Shown piece after piece: positions 1 through 10,974 of a stretch of DNA of 64,000 nucleotides. The notes beneath the pieces were generated by a model that was given only the letters and a program-made list of their open reading frames with translations, ran no database searches and had not been told where the DNA came from. Within the stretch, counting starts at the first letter, position 1; each line of letters begins with the position of its first letter. The stretch lies in assembly GCA_019426215.1 (NCBI GenBank), contig CM033394.1, forward strand, positions 11,118,195 through 11,182,194, read 5' to 3'. The translations under genes and the position numbers were made by a program. Source of the DNA: Buddleja alternifolia (taxonomy: Eukaryota; Streptophyta; Magnoliopsida; Lamiales; Scrophulariaceae).

Positions 1-148
1 TGGAATAGAAAATCAGAAGCTGGTTCAGAAATATGAAAAACACGTAAAAGGTACACAATTTTTAACATGGTTTGAATATGTTAAATCAGAGATGAAACCA
101 GCATGGATATTTTTTATTCCGTTGCGTTTTTATCGTTAAAACCCAACA
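1..148 (+). repeat. 3' end of the Copia-1 5' LTR
   Basis: This stretch aligns end to end with 12473-12620, the tail of the downstream LTR, and finishes in the same ACCCAACA. It is directly followed by a copia-type primer-binding site, which shows that this copy is the 5' LTR. The remainder lies left of the window. Confidence 0.9.
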
Positions 149-162
149 ATGATATCAGAGTC
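149..162 (+). promoter_or_regulatory. Copia-1 primer-binding site (degenerate)
   Basis: ATGATATCAGAGTC starts immediately after the LTR. It differs at one base from the usual plant copia motif TGGTATCAGAG, which pairs with the 3' end of initiator methionine tRNA and primes minus-strand DNA synthesis. Confidence 0.75.
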
Positions 163-345
163 AATCTCTGATTTTTGTATTTAGCCAATTACGTGAATTA
201 TGTGATTTTCGTGTTTTTTAAGCATGCTAAATATGGAGTTTTGATATGATTTAAAGCTTTGTTTTTTGTGTTTTTTCTTGGGTATTATTGCATGATAATA
301 TGGTGAATCACAAAAACAAAACGGGTGAGAAAAATAGGGGCACGA

Positions 346-1470
346 ATAGGGGTCTAAACGAGTTGCCAAGCTCGAGCCTGAGCCTGTATACACGAGCTCG
401 ACTTTGAGGAGCTCGCTCGACTTTGAGAAGCTTGAGCTCGTCGAGCTCATGGTTCGCAGTCGCGGTCGCGGTGGCTATCGCGGAGGTCACCGTTCCAGTT
501 CCATTACACCGCCGCGGAACGGTCGCGGCCGTTCCGCAATTTTTTGGCTAAAATTACGTAAAAAAATTGAAATTTTTTTTTACAACTATTATACTATTTA
601 AATTAGTGAATATAATCATAAAAGTCTATTATGCTAACATTTTTAAATTTTAATAGTATGTTATGTTACTTTTGAAACTTGAATTTAAGTATATATTAAA
701 ACAAGAAATTAATAAAAGATTTCCACATATAAAGTATTATTATGGAAATCACAATTTAATAATATGCACAATTCTTGATTATAATCAATAATTGAGCTAG
801 TTAGGGTGTAGGACCAATCCACCCAAAATCGTTGAATCAGGTGTAGGGTGGTACAAGATTTTGACCAACCAATAACTGAAGTTTTGGTCTTAGCAATAAT
901 ATATTTTTTGTTCCCTGCTTTATGCAACTCCCGTTCCAGCCGCTCCGACTGAGATATCGGCGTGACCACCGCGATATCGGCGCGACGGCCGCGATATCAC
1001 CAATCCAGCTGCGATATCGCCGCTCCCCATCCGCCCCACAACTATCCCCGCGTTAGCTTGGAACGATGGAACGGGGATGGCCGTTCCCGTTCCGACGCGG
1101 CCGCGACGGCCGCGATCGCGCCGCGACAGTAAACCATGGTCGAGCTCGACTTTGAGGAGCTCGAGAGCCTGGCTCGCGAGCTCGAGCCTGAATTGGCTTT
1201 TGATATTTTATTAAATTATTAATATAATTAATATTATAAAAAAATAATTAATATTTATAATTAATATTATAAAAAGCTATTGACTATTGACATTAAAAAG
1301 AAATTATTAATATATATAATGAATATTTATAATATAAAAATAGATATGTATAAAAAGTCAAAAAGCTCGCAAGCTTTTCTTAGAGGGAAATAGGCTCGAG
1401 CTCGAGCTCAAGTCGAGCTCATTCGAGTCGAGCCAGCTAAGCTCGCGAGCCGGCTCGACTCAAGTTACAC
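346..1470. mobile_element. hAT-type MITE A in the Copia-1 leader
   Basis: A non-autonomous element rich in GAGCTCGAGCTCG motifs at both ends. The 8-bp duplication GGGCACGA flanks it exactly (338-345 and 1471-1478), as expected for hAT. The ends are imperfect inverted repeats: GGTCTAAACGAG on the left against GTGTAACTTGAG read inward from the right. No transposase is visible. A second element sits inside it at 448-1138. Confidence 0.8.
448..1138. mobile_element. hAT-type MITE B nested inside MITE A
   Basis: This 691-bp segment starts CATGGTT and ends AACCATG, a perfect 7-bp terminal inverted repeat. It is flanked by the 8-bp duplication GTCGAGCT (440-447 and 1139-1146). Both subterminal zones are very GC-rich, with repeated TCGCGG/CCGCGA motifs, around an AT-rich centre. 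Removing it rejoins the GAGCTCG-rich arm of MITE A. No coding capacity was recognised; the overlapping short open frames are low-complexity artefacts. Confidence 0.8.
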
Positions 1471-1478
1471 GGGCACGA

Positions 1479-1797
1479 AACCCCCTCGTCATGTGGCCGC
1501 TGCGCACGCAGCAGCGTGGGTGACCACTTGGTCACCCGATGCCACAGCAGCTCGCCGTCGCACGGCCAGACCGTCAGACTCGACCAGAAACGGGTCGAGC
1601 TATTACGACGTGGGTCTATTTTTTAATAATGGGATTACACCGGCACGAAATCCCCTCGTCGTGTGGCCGCTGCGCACGCAGCAGCGTGTGGTCACCCGAT
1701 GCCACAGCAGCTCGCCGTCGCACGGCCAAACCGTCAAACCCGACCAAAAACGGGTCGAGCTATTACGACGTGGGTCTATTTTTTAATAATGGGATTT
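1479..1797 (+). repeat. Two tandem GC-rich 160-170 bp units in the Copia-1 leader
   Basis: The block beginning near CACGAAACCCCCTCGTC recurs about 160-170 bp later as CACGAAATCCCCTCGTC. Both copies carry CGCTGCGCACGCAGCAGCG, a palindrome-like core, and CTATTACGACGTGGGTC. Unit 1 has about 10 bp more (TGACCACTTG) than unit 2. It belongs to the untranslated leader, not to a gene. Confidence 0.8.
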
Positions 1798-2598
1798 TGG
1801 ACTATTTTAATTATCCGAGTGGGTCAAAAGGATGATGACCCAGTTTTTTTAATTAAATAAGTCAAAATTGGTTTTATTAAAAATTGGACATTCGATAAGT
1901 TGGTTTTGGACCAAACTCGTTAAATTTAAATGAGCCAAAAGGATGGTGATTTAAGTTTGATGAAATCAAGTCCAAATAGTATTTATTGAATTATAGAAGA
2001 TTTAAATAAAAATTAATTAATTATTCTTGGAGGATTTTTAATTAATTAATTTATTTAATTGTTATTTTTCTCACAAGATGGCTTTATATTGTAGTTATGA
2101 ATAAAATTTAGTATTTCATATATTTAATGATTTAGTTGGACTAATTATTTTTAATTAAAGGTAGACACATAAAATTTGGAAATTTATATGTTTAAGTCAA
2201 TTGGTTAGACTAATTAATTTTGATTAAAAATATTAAATATATAAAATTTGGAATTGTATGAGAAAATTAATTAGTTGGACTAATTAATTATAGAATTAAT
2301 CACCAAAATAATTGCTTTATTTTATGCGAGCATGTAAGGGCCGGATTTGAGCCTGTTTATTTCTTTTTCCTAGAATTTATGTATAGGTCATTATCATTCT
2401 TATATAATAGCTAGAACTAGAATAGGCATTGAAGAAGAAGACGATCCAAAACGAAAGGTGTTTGCAGCCCAAGAAGAATAGATTAGATTTTTTCTTTTTT
2501 TCCTTTTTGATGGCCCATTGGCTTGGGCCCTCTAGAAAAGCTATGAATAAGTGTGATGCTTTCAGTAGCTTTATGATGCTTGTTTCATTAGATGTGTG
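1798..2598 (+). other. Copia-1 leader, no gene
   Basis: AT-rich untranslated leader between the tandem units and MITE C. I see no coding sequence or clear regulatory element in it. Confidence 0.6.
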
Positions 2599-3360
2599 TA
2601 GGGGTGTAAGGTGAGCCGAGCCGGCTCATGAGCATGATGAGTTGGCTCGACTGGAGCTCAGCTCGAGCTCGAGCTATTTCGAGCTCGAGTCGAGCTTTTC
2701 GAGCTCGAGCTTTTTCGTGAGTTGAGCTCGAGCTCACTTATAGTTGTTCATATGCTCATGAGCAAGCTTGTGAGCTTTTATTATTATTTATTATTAATTT
2801 TTAATATATGTCTAAAAATACTCGTATTTCATAAAAATAATACTTGCAATTTTATATACAACATAGTTTAATAATATTTAACTTTTTTTTCTATTTTGTT
2901 TAAATCGTGCAAAATAATAACAACAACAATTATAAAATTACATATTTTAGTTGATATGATATACTTTTCTATAAAATAATTTAACAAAATCATGTTTTCA
3001 CGACACTCTCCTCTATTTTCTAAATACTTATTGAATATAAGATATTTAATTATTATTTATCTTAATAATACTTATTGTATATGTGAATAATGTATACTAT
3101 ACATGATTAACGTATTGTTATAAGCTAAAAAGCAGAATTTATTTTATTTTATTTTATTTCTAAAAAAAAATTAAACAATTTATTACTTCAAACTCGAGCT
3201 CGGCTCATCTACTTCGAGCTTGAACTCAAGCCTTAGAAAATGAGGCTCGTCGAGTTTGAGCTCGAGCTCGAGCTCAAAAAAGTATAATCGAGCTCGAGCT
3301 CGAGCTCGAGCCTGAAAATTTCATCAGGCTCGGCTCGAGCTCGGCTCGTTTACAGCCATA
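2599..3360. mobile_element. hAT-type MITE C in the Copia-1 leader
   Basis: A 762-bp non-autonomous element starting TAGGGGTGTAAGGTGAGCC and ending CTCGTTTACAGCCATA. The ends are imperfect inverted repeats followed by subterminal GAGCTCGAGCTCG arrays. The 8-bp duplication GATGTGTG flanks it exactly (2591-2598 and 3361-3368). It is the same general type as MITE A, and its centre is AT-rich and non-coding. Confidence 0.88.
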
Positions 3361-3662
3361 GATGTGTGTTTCATGTATGATCCTATTCTGGACTATAAAA
3401 ATTGTTAATGTGCAAAGTAAGACCTAAATCAATCTTTAGAACTCAATTCTCCCAAATCAAAATAATATTAAGTTAATAAAGGGCGATAGGGGTCCTCTCC
3501 CTCCACTAAACTTAATAAGATTAAGAATTAAGTCTTATATGTGGCATCGTCCTAGTAAGTGGGGTCCATGTATTGGGACCTAATTTTGAAATTTTATAAA
3601 GTGCATTGGATGCCTTAATCGAAACATATTTCACCCCATATATCGTTAAAGGGTTGCAAAGT

Positions 3663-6600
3663 TGTGACATCCGGGTTTTTCTTAACTAATGCAATGATTA
3701 GTAGTATAACCTATTGAAAATAGCTGGGTTTAATATGTATTACCATTAGTACAAATATGCCAAGAGATTATTTTGAACACGTGGATTGTCCTAATATCAA
3801 TATATATCCATGTAGGGGCTGAATTTTAACTCCTATTGATATAGGGGTTATGAAATAAAATAGAACATGACAAGGGCTATGAGACAAATAGAAAAATTGC
3901 CACCAAGCCCTTATCACATCCTATATACACACCTATCTAGCTTCTTAATTTTCCTCTCTACACTTCACTTCTTCTTGCTCCAAATAACAGAATTCTTCCC
4001 CATTATCTCCTCTTTTAAGCTCCCAAATCATTCAAGAGATTCATGGAAAGAGAGAGTGTAAACCACAACATAGAAACCATAATTGTCCAAGCAATTTCCG
4101 CAAGAAATCCTGCTCTGGCAAGGTTTGTATTTTCAAGTTTTGAGGGATCAAATGATGCCCAAATTGGAATATTTTTAGCTCAAAATCTCCCTGAGAGGAC
4201 AAGGAAGGACACCATGTTTTCGGAATTTTCGTATCTGCTACATAAAGTTTCAGATTCGCCTAAAATCGTGACCCAGTTTCAGGACCTGAAATCTGGCAGC
4301 ACCATTAGAAATTTGTTCTCTTGGTGTTTTCTCATCAACCAAATACTTAGGTAAGACACCCTCATCTCTGTTAAAATGAGTTTATTCTTGGTTTACTAGA
4401 ATTGTTGTGGAATTAAATCTTGAATTGATCAATTGGAGGCTCAATTGGGACATGCATGAGGTGAATTGGGAGGTAGGGCTGAGAATTTGGTTGATTGTGT
4501 GTATGAGGAAAGGATTTGGATAAATTGTTATAGACCCATCACTATATTTGTATTTGAAACACAGATAAGTGATTGCATGTCGAATCTAACTTGTTTTTGA
4601 AAGTCATTGAGGACATGCATTGTTGTTTTGTCATGAAATGAAGTTGAACTCCATTTCAGTTTCTGCGTACGGGTTCTAGGTTGTACTTGAAAGGCCAAAT
4701 GACCGAATTTTGGATTCAAAATATTTTCCAATTAACTTGGATGTTAGCAACATATTGGTAAAATTTCGTAAATTTTGGAGTCTTGTAGAATTTCTATTAA
4801 ATTATTCAAAAAAACTGCCAGAATTATATCATGTTTCGAAAAAGCCACTTGTTGAGCTTACAATTTCATATTTAAAACTTTAATAATAATTTAAAACTTT
4901 TTCTGTAGATATCTATACATGTTTTGTATGTTTCTGTAAAAGTTTGAGATTTTTGGAGCTTTGATGAAATTTATAAAAATTGGTAGACAACTGCTGCCAG
5001 AGAATTACTCATTTACAGATGAGTGTTGTTTTGAGCTGAAGATTTTGTATCTAAATATTTTATTTGGCTTCCAAAATTTTATAGAACCATTTTCAGTGTC
5101 TTGTGAACATGTCATACAAAATTTGGGATTTGTTTGATAAACAAAGGATTTTATACAAATTTTGAAATGCAGCTTGTCTGGATCAAAATCGGATTTAGTT
5201 TGGCTTAGGTTTGGTGGTTAAAACACCCACTTGGAAATGTTCATTGCTTTTGAAAAGTTTACCCAATCTTTTTTCAACAAGTGTTGGGTAGTTCTGGAAG
5301 TTTTAGAGGTAAAATCTTCCTCTATGAATTTTAACAATTTTCAAATTACAACCGCGCAAAATTGTTTTCTTGAAGTTTTTGTGAATCTTTAAAATTAATT
5401 TTGTTATAGCCAAATTATGGGAAAATAGTGTATAATTTATGCATAATCATAGTTTATAGGATCAAATAGGTTAGGTTCGGCAGGTTATTAGAATCGAGTG
5501 ATGGAATAAAATTTTAATTTGATATTTGGCCAAAGCAGGTAGTGTTGGAGATTCACTCGGCAACGATCCTAATAGCTTGGAAGAGTACTGTGAGTTGCCT
5601 CTCAAAATTATAGTTATATGTCTTTCAAAACTGGAAGGAATACGTCATATATATATATATATATGTACTTTCAACATGCTTTGAATACTTGACATGAAAA
5701 TGAGTTTCAACACTTTCAAATCAAATTCAGGACTCATTTTACATTCACCAATTCTTGGCACCAACTATTACCTGCATGAATGTTTTCAAACACGTATCTT
5801 GCAAAAGTAATTTTTCAGGCATGTTTTGTGAAAATGAATTCGAGGAAAACATTCTTTTAAGGAAATTCTGAAAAACTATTTGTTCGATTAAATATTTCAT
5901 CGTGAACTAAAATACTTCATTGCATCATTCGTGACATACGTGATTGCATACTTATTTCAGATGCATAATTTATACAAGAATGATTTCGAAATAAACATCG
6001 GTTTTATGATTTTTGTGAAATTACTCCATCATTGGTCTTGTATCGTGATCATTTGCCGTGATGGTGTTCTTGTGACGTGTTGCATCTGACGTGGTTGTGT
6101 TGGGCCCAAGGTCGGGCGATGGATAGGGCAGGGTTCGGCCGGTCAAGCATGGGCTTGCGGTCTTAAACAGTTCCCGCTATTCACGTCCAGATCCATGCAC
6201 CTAGGACGGAGTGCTCTGAGGGTGCATGGGTCATTTATCGTGTGGCATACTCCGGATATGACCAAAATCGGGCATCGCGAGCCTGCGTGGGGAGGTATAA
6301 GGTGATGGCTTTTAAGCCGCGTGTTCAGGGGTGATAAGGAAGAAGCAGCGGGACCCAAAGTGCTGTGGGTAAATCATCGGACGCGATGGTATTGCTAACA
6401 TGGCCCCCTACTGCTTAAGCGTGTCTTGTACGTGTTATATAAACATGTGTTGTACGTGTTACTTAAACATGTCTTGTACGTGATACTTGCATTGAACTAC
6501 ATGCTTTTTAAAATGCATGTTTTGAAACTTAAATATCATGCCACCAATCGTTCCAGCTTTATCATGAACGTAATTTTTTTTCCAAGCATGTTTTCAATGA

Positions 6601-7104
6601 TATTTGACAAAACCTCATCGTGCATATACTAAGACCTTTGTCTCATACTAGCTATTGCTTAATTGTTACTATGATCACAAATTGCTTTTCTTATTTAGGA
6701 TTTCAATGATCCTTTGAAAATCAACAAAAAACTATTATTGTTTTTCCCTCACTAATTTATCATTTGGGTCTAAAAACTATTTTGAGAAACTTGCACACAA
6801 GCACTGGCACTCACTAAGCGTTTGCTTACGTATTTTGTTTCATTCCTTCCTTCCAGCTGTAGGTGAGTTGAGCAGTGAGACTAGTTGGAGGATAACAAGA
6901 ATAGACATAGACGATCCAAGAGGTAAAAACTGGTAGTTTTATTCAAGGATATTAAGTTACTTCGTGATGCGGATGATAGTTTCAGGAGTAGGACCCTAAG
7001 ATACATTGATAAAAATTGGGTCCATGTTTGGAATTGGAACTACAGCTACGATAGACTTATGTATTCAAGTTGGGTCTTTTATGACCCAATTTTGGGGCGT
7101 GACA
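3663..7104 (+). mobile_element. Solo LTR of about 3.4 kb, probably Ty3/gypsy
   Basis: The segment begins TGTGACATCCGGG and ends GGGGCGTGACA, with LTR-type TG...CA ends. A perfect 5-bp duplication AAAGT flanks it (3658-3662 and 7105-7109). There is no primer-binding site, polypurine tract, gag or pol inside. The simplest reading is a solo LTR left by recombination between two LTRs. At 3442 bp it is long for an LTR, though some gypsy lineages have LTRs this large. Short open frames (3867-4354, 6143-6358) match nothing I recognise and are probably chance. Orientation is inferred from the TGTGACATCC start. Confidence 0.8.
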
Positions 7105-7518
7105 AAAGTTAAATTCAAATGTTAGATTAAAAGGAGTTAGTGGTAATGAACTTAGATAATCCACAAACCTATATATCGTTAAAGGGTTGCAGTTTGGTGG
7201 ATTTTGGAAAAGGAAGATTGAACCATCTATTGGATAGATTGATGTTAGACATCACTTTAATTAAATAGTGGACTATATATCGTTAAAGGGTTGTCATCCA
7301 CTATACTGATTAAAGAAATCAATCTCTACTACAAAGTAATGAATAACGATCACTTCCGATTTCTACAGTGGGAGTGCAGATCTCGAAAAATGTAGTGGGA
7401 GCCAAGTTTTGAATTTGAAGTCCTTGATTTAACTTGGTTAAAGTTTAAATTACAATCATCCAATCAAGTCCAGTTTATTCTCTCCAGTTATTTGTTATTT
7501 TTATCTCTCTCGATCAAT
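7105..7518 (+). other. Copia-1 leader with repeated ATATATCGTTAAAGGGTTG motif
   Basis: The motif ATATATCGTTAAAGGGTTG occurs near 7161 and 7265, and again near 3640 on the other side of the solo LTR. All three lie in the same leader once the insert is removed. A small dispersed leader repeat of unknown role. Confidence 0.7.
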
Positions 7519-8340
7519 ATGACTATCAACCCACTTTCCGATTTACTCGAAAAGAACATCCTTACCGGACCCAACTACATGGACTGGCTAAGGAACTTGA
7601 GGATTGTCCTCAACATGGAGTCTCTGGGGTATGTGTTGGACACAGACATCCCAGCTCCACCTGCCAGAACACGTGCCAATGAGGAAGAAGTCTAGACTCA
7701 TGAAAAATGGGTAAGGGACGACGTTCGAGTGCGTGGGTATATGCTACGCTCAATGACAAATGAGCTTCAGAGATCCCACGAGAAGATGACCACTGCAAGA
7801 GCTATCTTGGCACACTTGGTCGAGCTCTATGGTGAGCACAGTAGCACTGTTATATATGAAATATCTAAAGAGCTCTTCGGAGCCAAGATGAAAGAGGGTG
7901 AAAAAGTTGGGGATCATGTCCTCAACATGATCACGAGGATCGAGAGATTGGAGGATCTTGATTTTACAATGAACCCACAACTTCAAACGGATCTCATTAT
8001 GCAGTCTCTTCCTAATTCATTCTCCCAATTTGTCATGAACTTTAATTGCAACGAGTTTGAAGGAAATTTAGCTGGGTTAATGAATAAATTAACAACCGCA
8101 CAATCTCAATTCAAGCCCAAGGGAAAGGAAACTGAACTGGTTATCTCTTCTGGGCCCAAAAAGGCTAAGAATAAGACGAGGAAAACCAATAAACAAGACG
8201 GTGGGCTTGGAGCTTGGGGTGGTGTCAATAAGGGTAAGAGGAAAGCTCCTGTGTTTCACAAGCGTAAGGGGTAAAAGAAAATGAATAGATGCCTGCACTA
8301 CGGTGAGTTAGGCCACTGGAGAAGGAACTGTCCCAACATA
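7519..8340 (+). pseudogene. Copia-1 gag pseudogene
   Basis: Gag forms the cytoplasmic particle that packages the element RNA. The frame opens at ATG 7519 (residues MTINPLSDLLEKN, with GPNYMDW a little later), typical of copia gag. It stays in one frame across an in-frame TAG at 7693-7695 and a TAA at 8272-8274. Downstream of the second stop, around 8294-8338, is a CCHC-type zinc knuckle, CLHYGELGHWRRNC, whose second cysteine has become tyrosine. The short basic stretch before it (GPKKAKNKTRK) fits the usual nucleic-acid-binding tail. An upstream ATG at 7492 is less likely as the start because the family pattern begins near MTINPL. Confidence 0.88.
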
Positions 8341-8344
8341 GGCC

Positions 8345-10959
8345 ATGGCGCACAAGGATCTAGTGCGAAAAAAGAAGTTGGATATTGATGAGGTGAAGAT
8401 AAGAGTAGGCAGCGAGCAGGGCATCGCGGCTACTGGAATTGGATCTACCTCATTACTTTTGCATTCTGGACATTTACTATTTCTGGATAGTGTTTTGGTT
8501 TTGCCCAATGGGCTTAAAAATATTATTTCAATTCTCGTTTTAGTTAAACAAGGTTATACCTTCCGTTTTATTGATGAACATTGCAATATTTATTATGTAA
8601 TAAATTAGTAGGCTCTGCTTCTTTAGTAAATGTTTTGTATTACCTTAATGTCCATAATGAGTGTGCTGTTAATACTATATAGAGGAAACGTGGTAGGTAA
8701 GAAACTAACCAAAGAGTAGTTTGGTATCTTAGATTAGACCATGCTGGTCAGTACAAGATTCATAAAATGGAGAAAGATGGACTTATAGGCCCATTGGGAT
8801 TGGATCCTTATCCTCCTTGTGAATCCTGTCTCAAGGGCAAAATGACTAAATCCCCTTTTACCGGGACTTTTGAAAGAGCCACACAAGGCTTGGGTTTAGT
8901 GCATATATGTTTGTGGACCATTTGGAGAAATGGATCATGGAGATTTTCTTTACTTCATCACATTCACAGATGTCCATTCAAGATATGGTCTAGTGTACTT
9001 GATGAAACATAAATCTGAATCCATTGAAAGATTCAAAGAACTCAAGGCTTTAGTGAAAAATCAAATTGGACAACATATAAAGGCTCTTCGGTCTGACCGA
9101 GGAAGAGAATATATGAGTGCGGAGTTTGATGAATACCTTAGAGAAAATGGTATATTACTATAACTTACATCTCCAGTGACACCACAGTTAAATGGGGTGG
9201 CCGAGTGAAGGAATCGAACCTTTTTGTACATGGTTTGTTCCATGCTCAGCTACATTAACTTACCCATTTCACTGTGGGGTCATGGACTCCTTACAACTGT
9301 ACACATTATAAATAGATGTCCTTCCAAATCCGTTCCTAAGACTCTATATGAGATATGGAGAAATAGGAAACTAAGTCTTAACCACATCAAGATTTGGGGA
9401 TATCCTGCTTATGTCAAAAAGACTAAAGTAGAAAAGTTGGAGGCTAGAACCATGAAGGGACGTTTCATTGAATATCCCGAAAATTCAATAGGATACTTCT
9501 TTTAACTACACAATGATCAAAGGATCATTGTAGCTTTGCAAGCTTACTTTCTAGAAGATGAGTTCATATGAGAAGGTGGAGCAAGAGATTGTTCTTGAAG
9601 AACAAAATGAAACTCCTTTGGATACATCTACACAGGAAATAAGAACCGATCCTTCTGAAACACAACCACAACCATGAAGATCTAATAGAGTACCCCAAGC
9701 ACCTGAGAGGTATGGTTATCTATTACCAAAGGAACTGGATATCCATTCTGCCTTAGAGGAGGGTCATAGAGATGATCCCTCCACATATGATCAAGCGATG
9801 GTGGAAGTGGCTTCAAGATGGCGTGAAGCTATGCAAGTAGAGATAGACTCGATGCATTCAAACCAAGTCTGGACACTTGTAGATCGGCCTGATGGCATTG
9901 TACCTATTGGGTGTAAATGAATTTACAAGAGAAAGATTGGTGTTGATTGCAAGGCTGACACCTACAGAGCCAGGCTGGTGGCAAAAGGGTATAGTCAAAA
10001 GGAAGGAATTAGCTATCAAGAAACCTTTTCGCCAGTGGCTATGATCAAGTCATGCTCACCACTGTTAAGAAATGGCTTTCGAGTACATTCTCCATGAAAG
10101 ACTGGGGAGAAGCAACTTACATTCTAGGGATTCAAATCTACAGGGATTGAACATGGTTCTAAAGAGGTTTAGGATGGAAGATTATAAGAAACGGTTCCTA
10201 CCTATGAGACATGGGGTGCATCTCTCAAAATCTATATGTCCTCAAAGTGAGGAAGATAGAAAAGAGATGAGCACTATGCCCAATGCATCTATAGTGGGTA
10301 GCCTGATGTGCGCTATGTTGTGTACTAGACCTGACATTTTTTACGCAGTAAGTGTTGTTAGTTGATTTCAGGCAAACCCGGACAAGGAACATTGGATAGC
10401 TGAGAAAAATATCCTAAAGTATCTGAAGAGAACAAAGGATATGATTCTCATCTATGGGAGTGACGACCTAAGAGTGGATGGGTTCACTGACTCGGATTTT
10501 CAATCTGATGTTGATGACCGAAAATCCACCTCAGGATACATATTCACCCTCAAAGGTGGGGCGGTGACTTGGAAAAGTTCCAAGCAAAGCACAACCGCAG
10601 ATTCCACCACAGAAGCTGAATACGTGGCTGCCTCAGAGGCTGCTAAGGAAGTTTTTTGGCTAAAGAAGTTTCTTGAAGAGCTTCAAGTGGTTCCTAGAGT
10701 GGAACTCCCGTTGCCACTCTATTGTGACAACATTGGAGCAATAGCGCAGGCGAAGGAACCAAGGTCTCACAACAAGTCCAAACACATAGAGAGAAGATAT
10801 CATATCATTAGAGAGACCGTTGCTAGAGAAAAAATAGTTGTTCAGAAAATAGCCTCAGCAGATAATGTCGCTGATCTATTGACCAAGCCATTAGCACAGG
10901 CGGTGCTAGAAAGACATCTCGAGAAGATAGGTATAAAATACCATAGCAAATGGCATTGA
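8345..10959 (+). pseudogene. Copia-1 pol pseudogene (INT-RT-RNase H)
   Basis: Fragments follow copia order: a protease/pre-integrase zone (8345-8900, including CESCLKGKMTKSPF), integrase core (about 8900-9510, FTDVHSRYG and LRSDRGREY), reverse transcriptase (about 9700-10370, DCKADTYRARLVAKGY), and RNase H (10441-10959, DDRKSTSGYIF and SKHIERRYHII). Stops and frame changes break it repeatedly, for example TAA near 9162 and TAG near 9205. Within RT the sequence jumps near 10051 from the motif before the palm straight to MLTTVKKWLSSTF, which normally lies downstream of the catalytic YVDD. The active-site segment is therefore missing. Only the RNase H part is a long clean frame. Confidence 0.9.
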
Positions 10960-10961
10960 GT

Positions 10962-10974
10962 GCAAGTGGGAGAT
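10962..10974 (+). promoter_or_regulatory. Copia-1 polypurine tract
   Basis: CAAGTGGGAGAT sits directly against the TGTTAG start of the 3' LTR. This is the typical copia plus-strand primer position and composition. Confidence 0.85.

Noticed and set aside
404..601. Arginine/glycine-rich 65-aa frame (RSRGRGGYRGGHR)
   Set aside because: It lies in the GC-rich arm of MITE B; the RGG-like sequence comes from the CGCGGT repeat, and it spans the MITE boundary.
3867..4354. Two overlapping frames resembling a small gene
   Set aside because: Both are inside the solo LTR. There is no recognised domain or gene context, and frames of this length are expected by chance.
9195..9225. tRNA-like GGTGGCCGAGTGAAGGAATCGAACC
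   Set aside because: It is the integrase coding sequence of Copia-1 (NGVAE...RNR) in the expected position.
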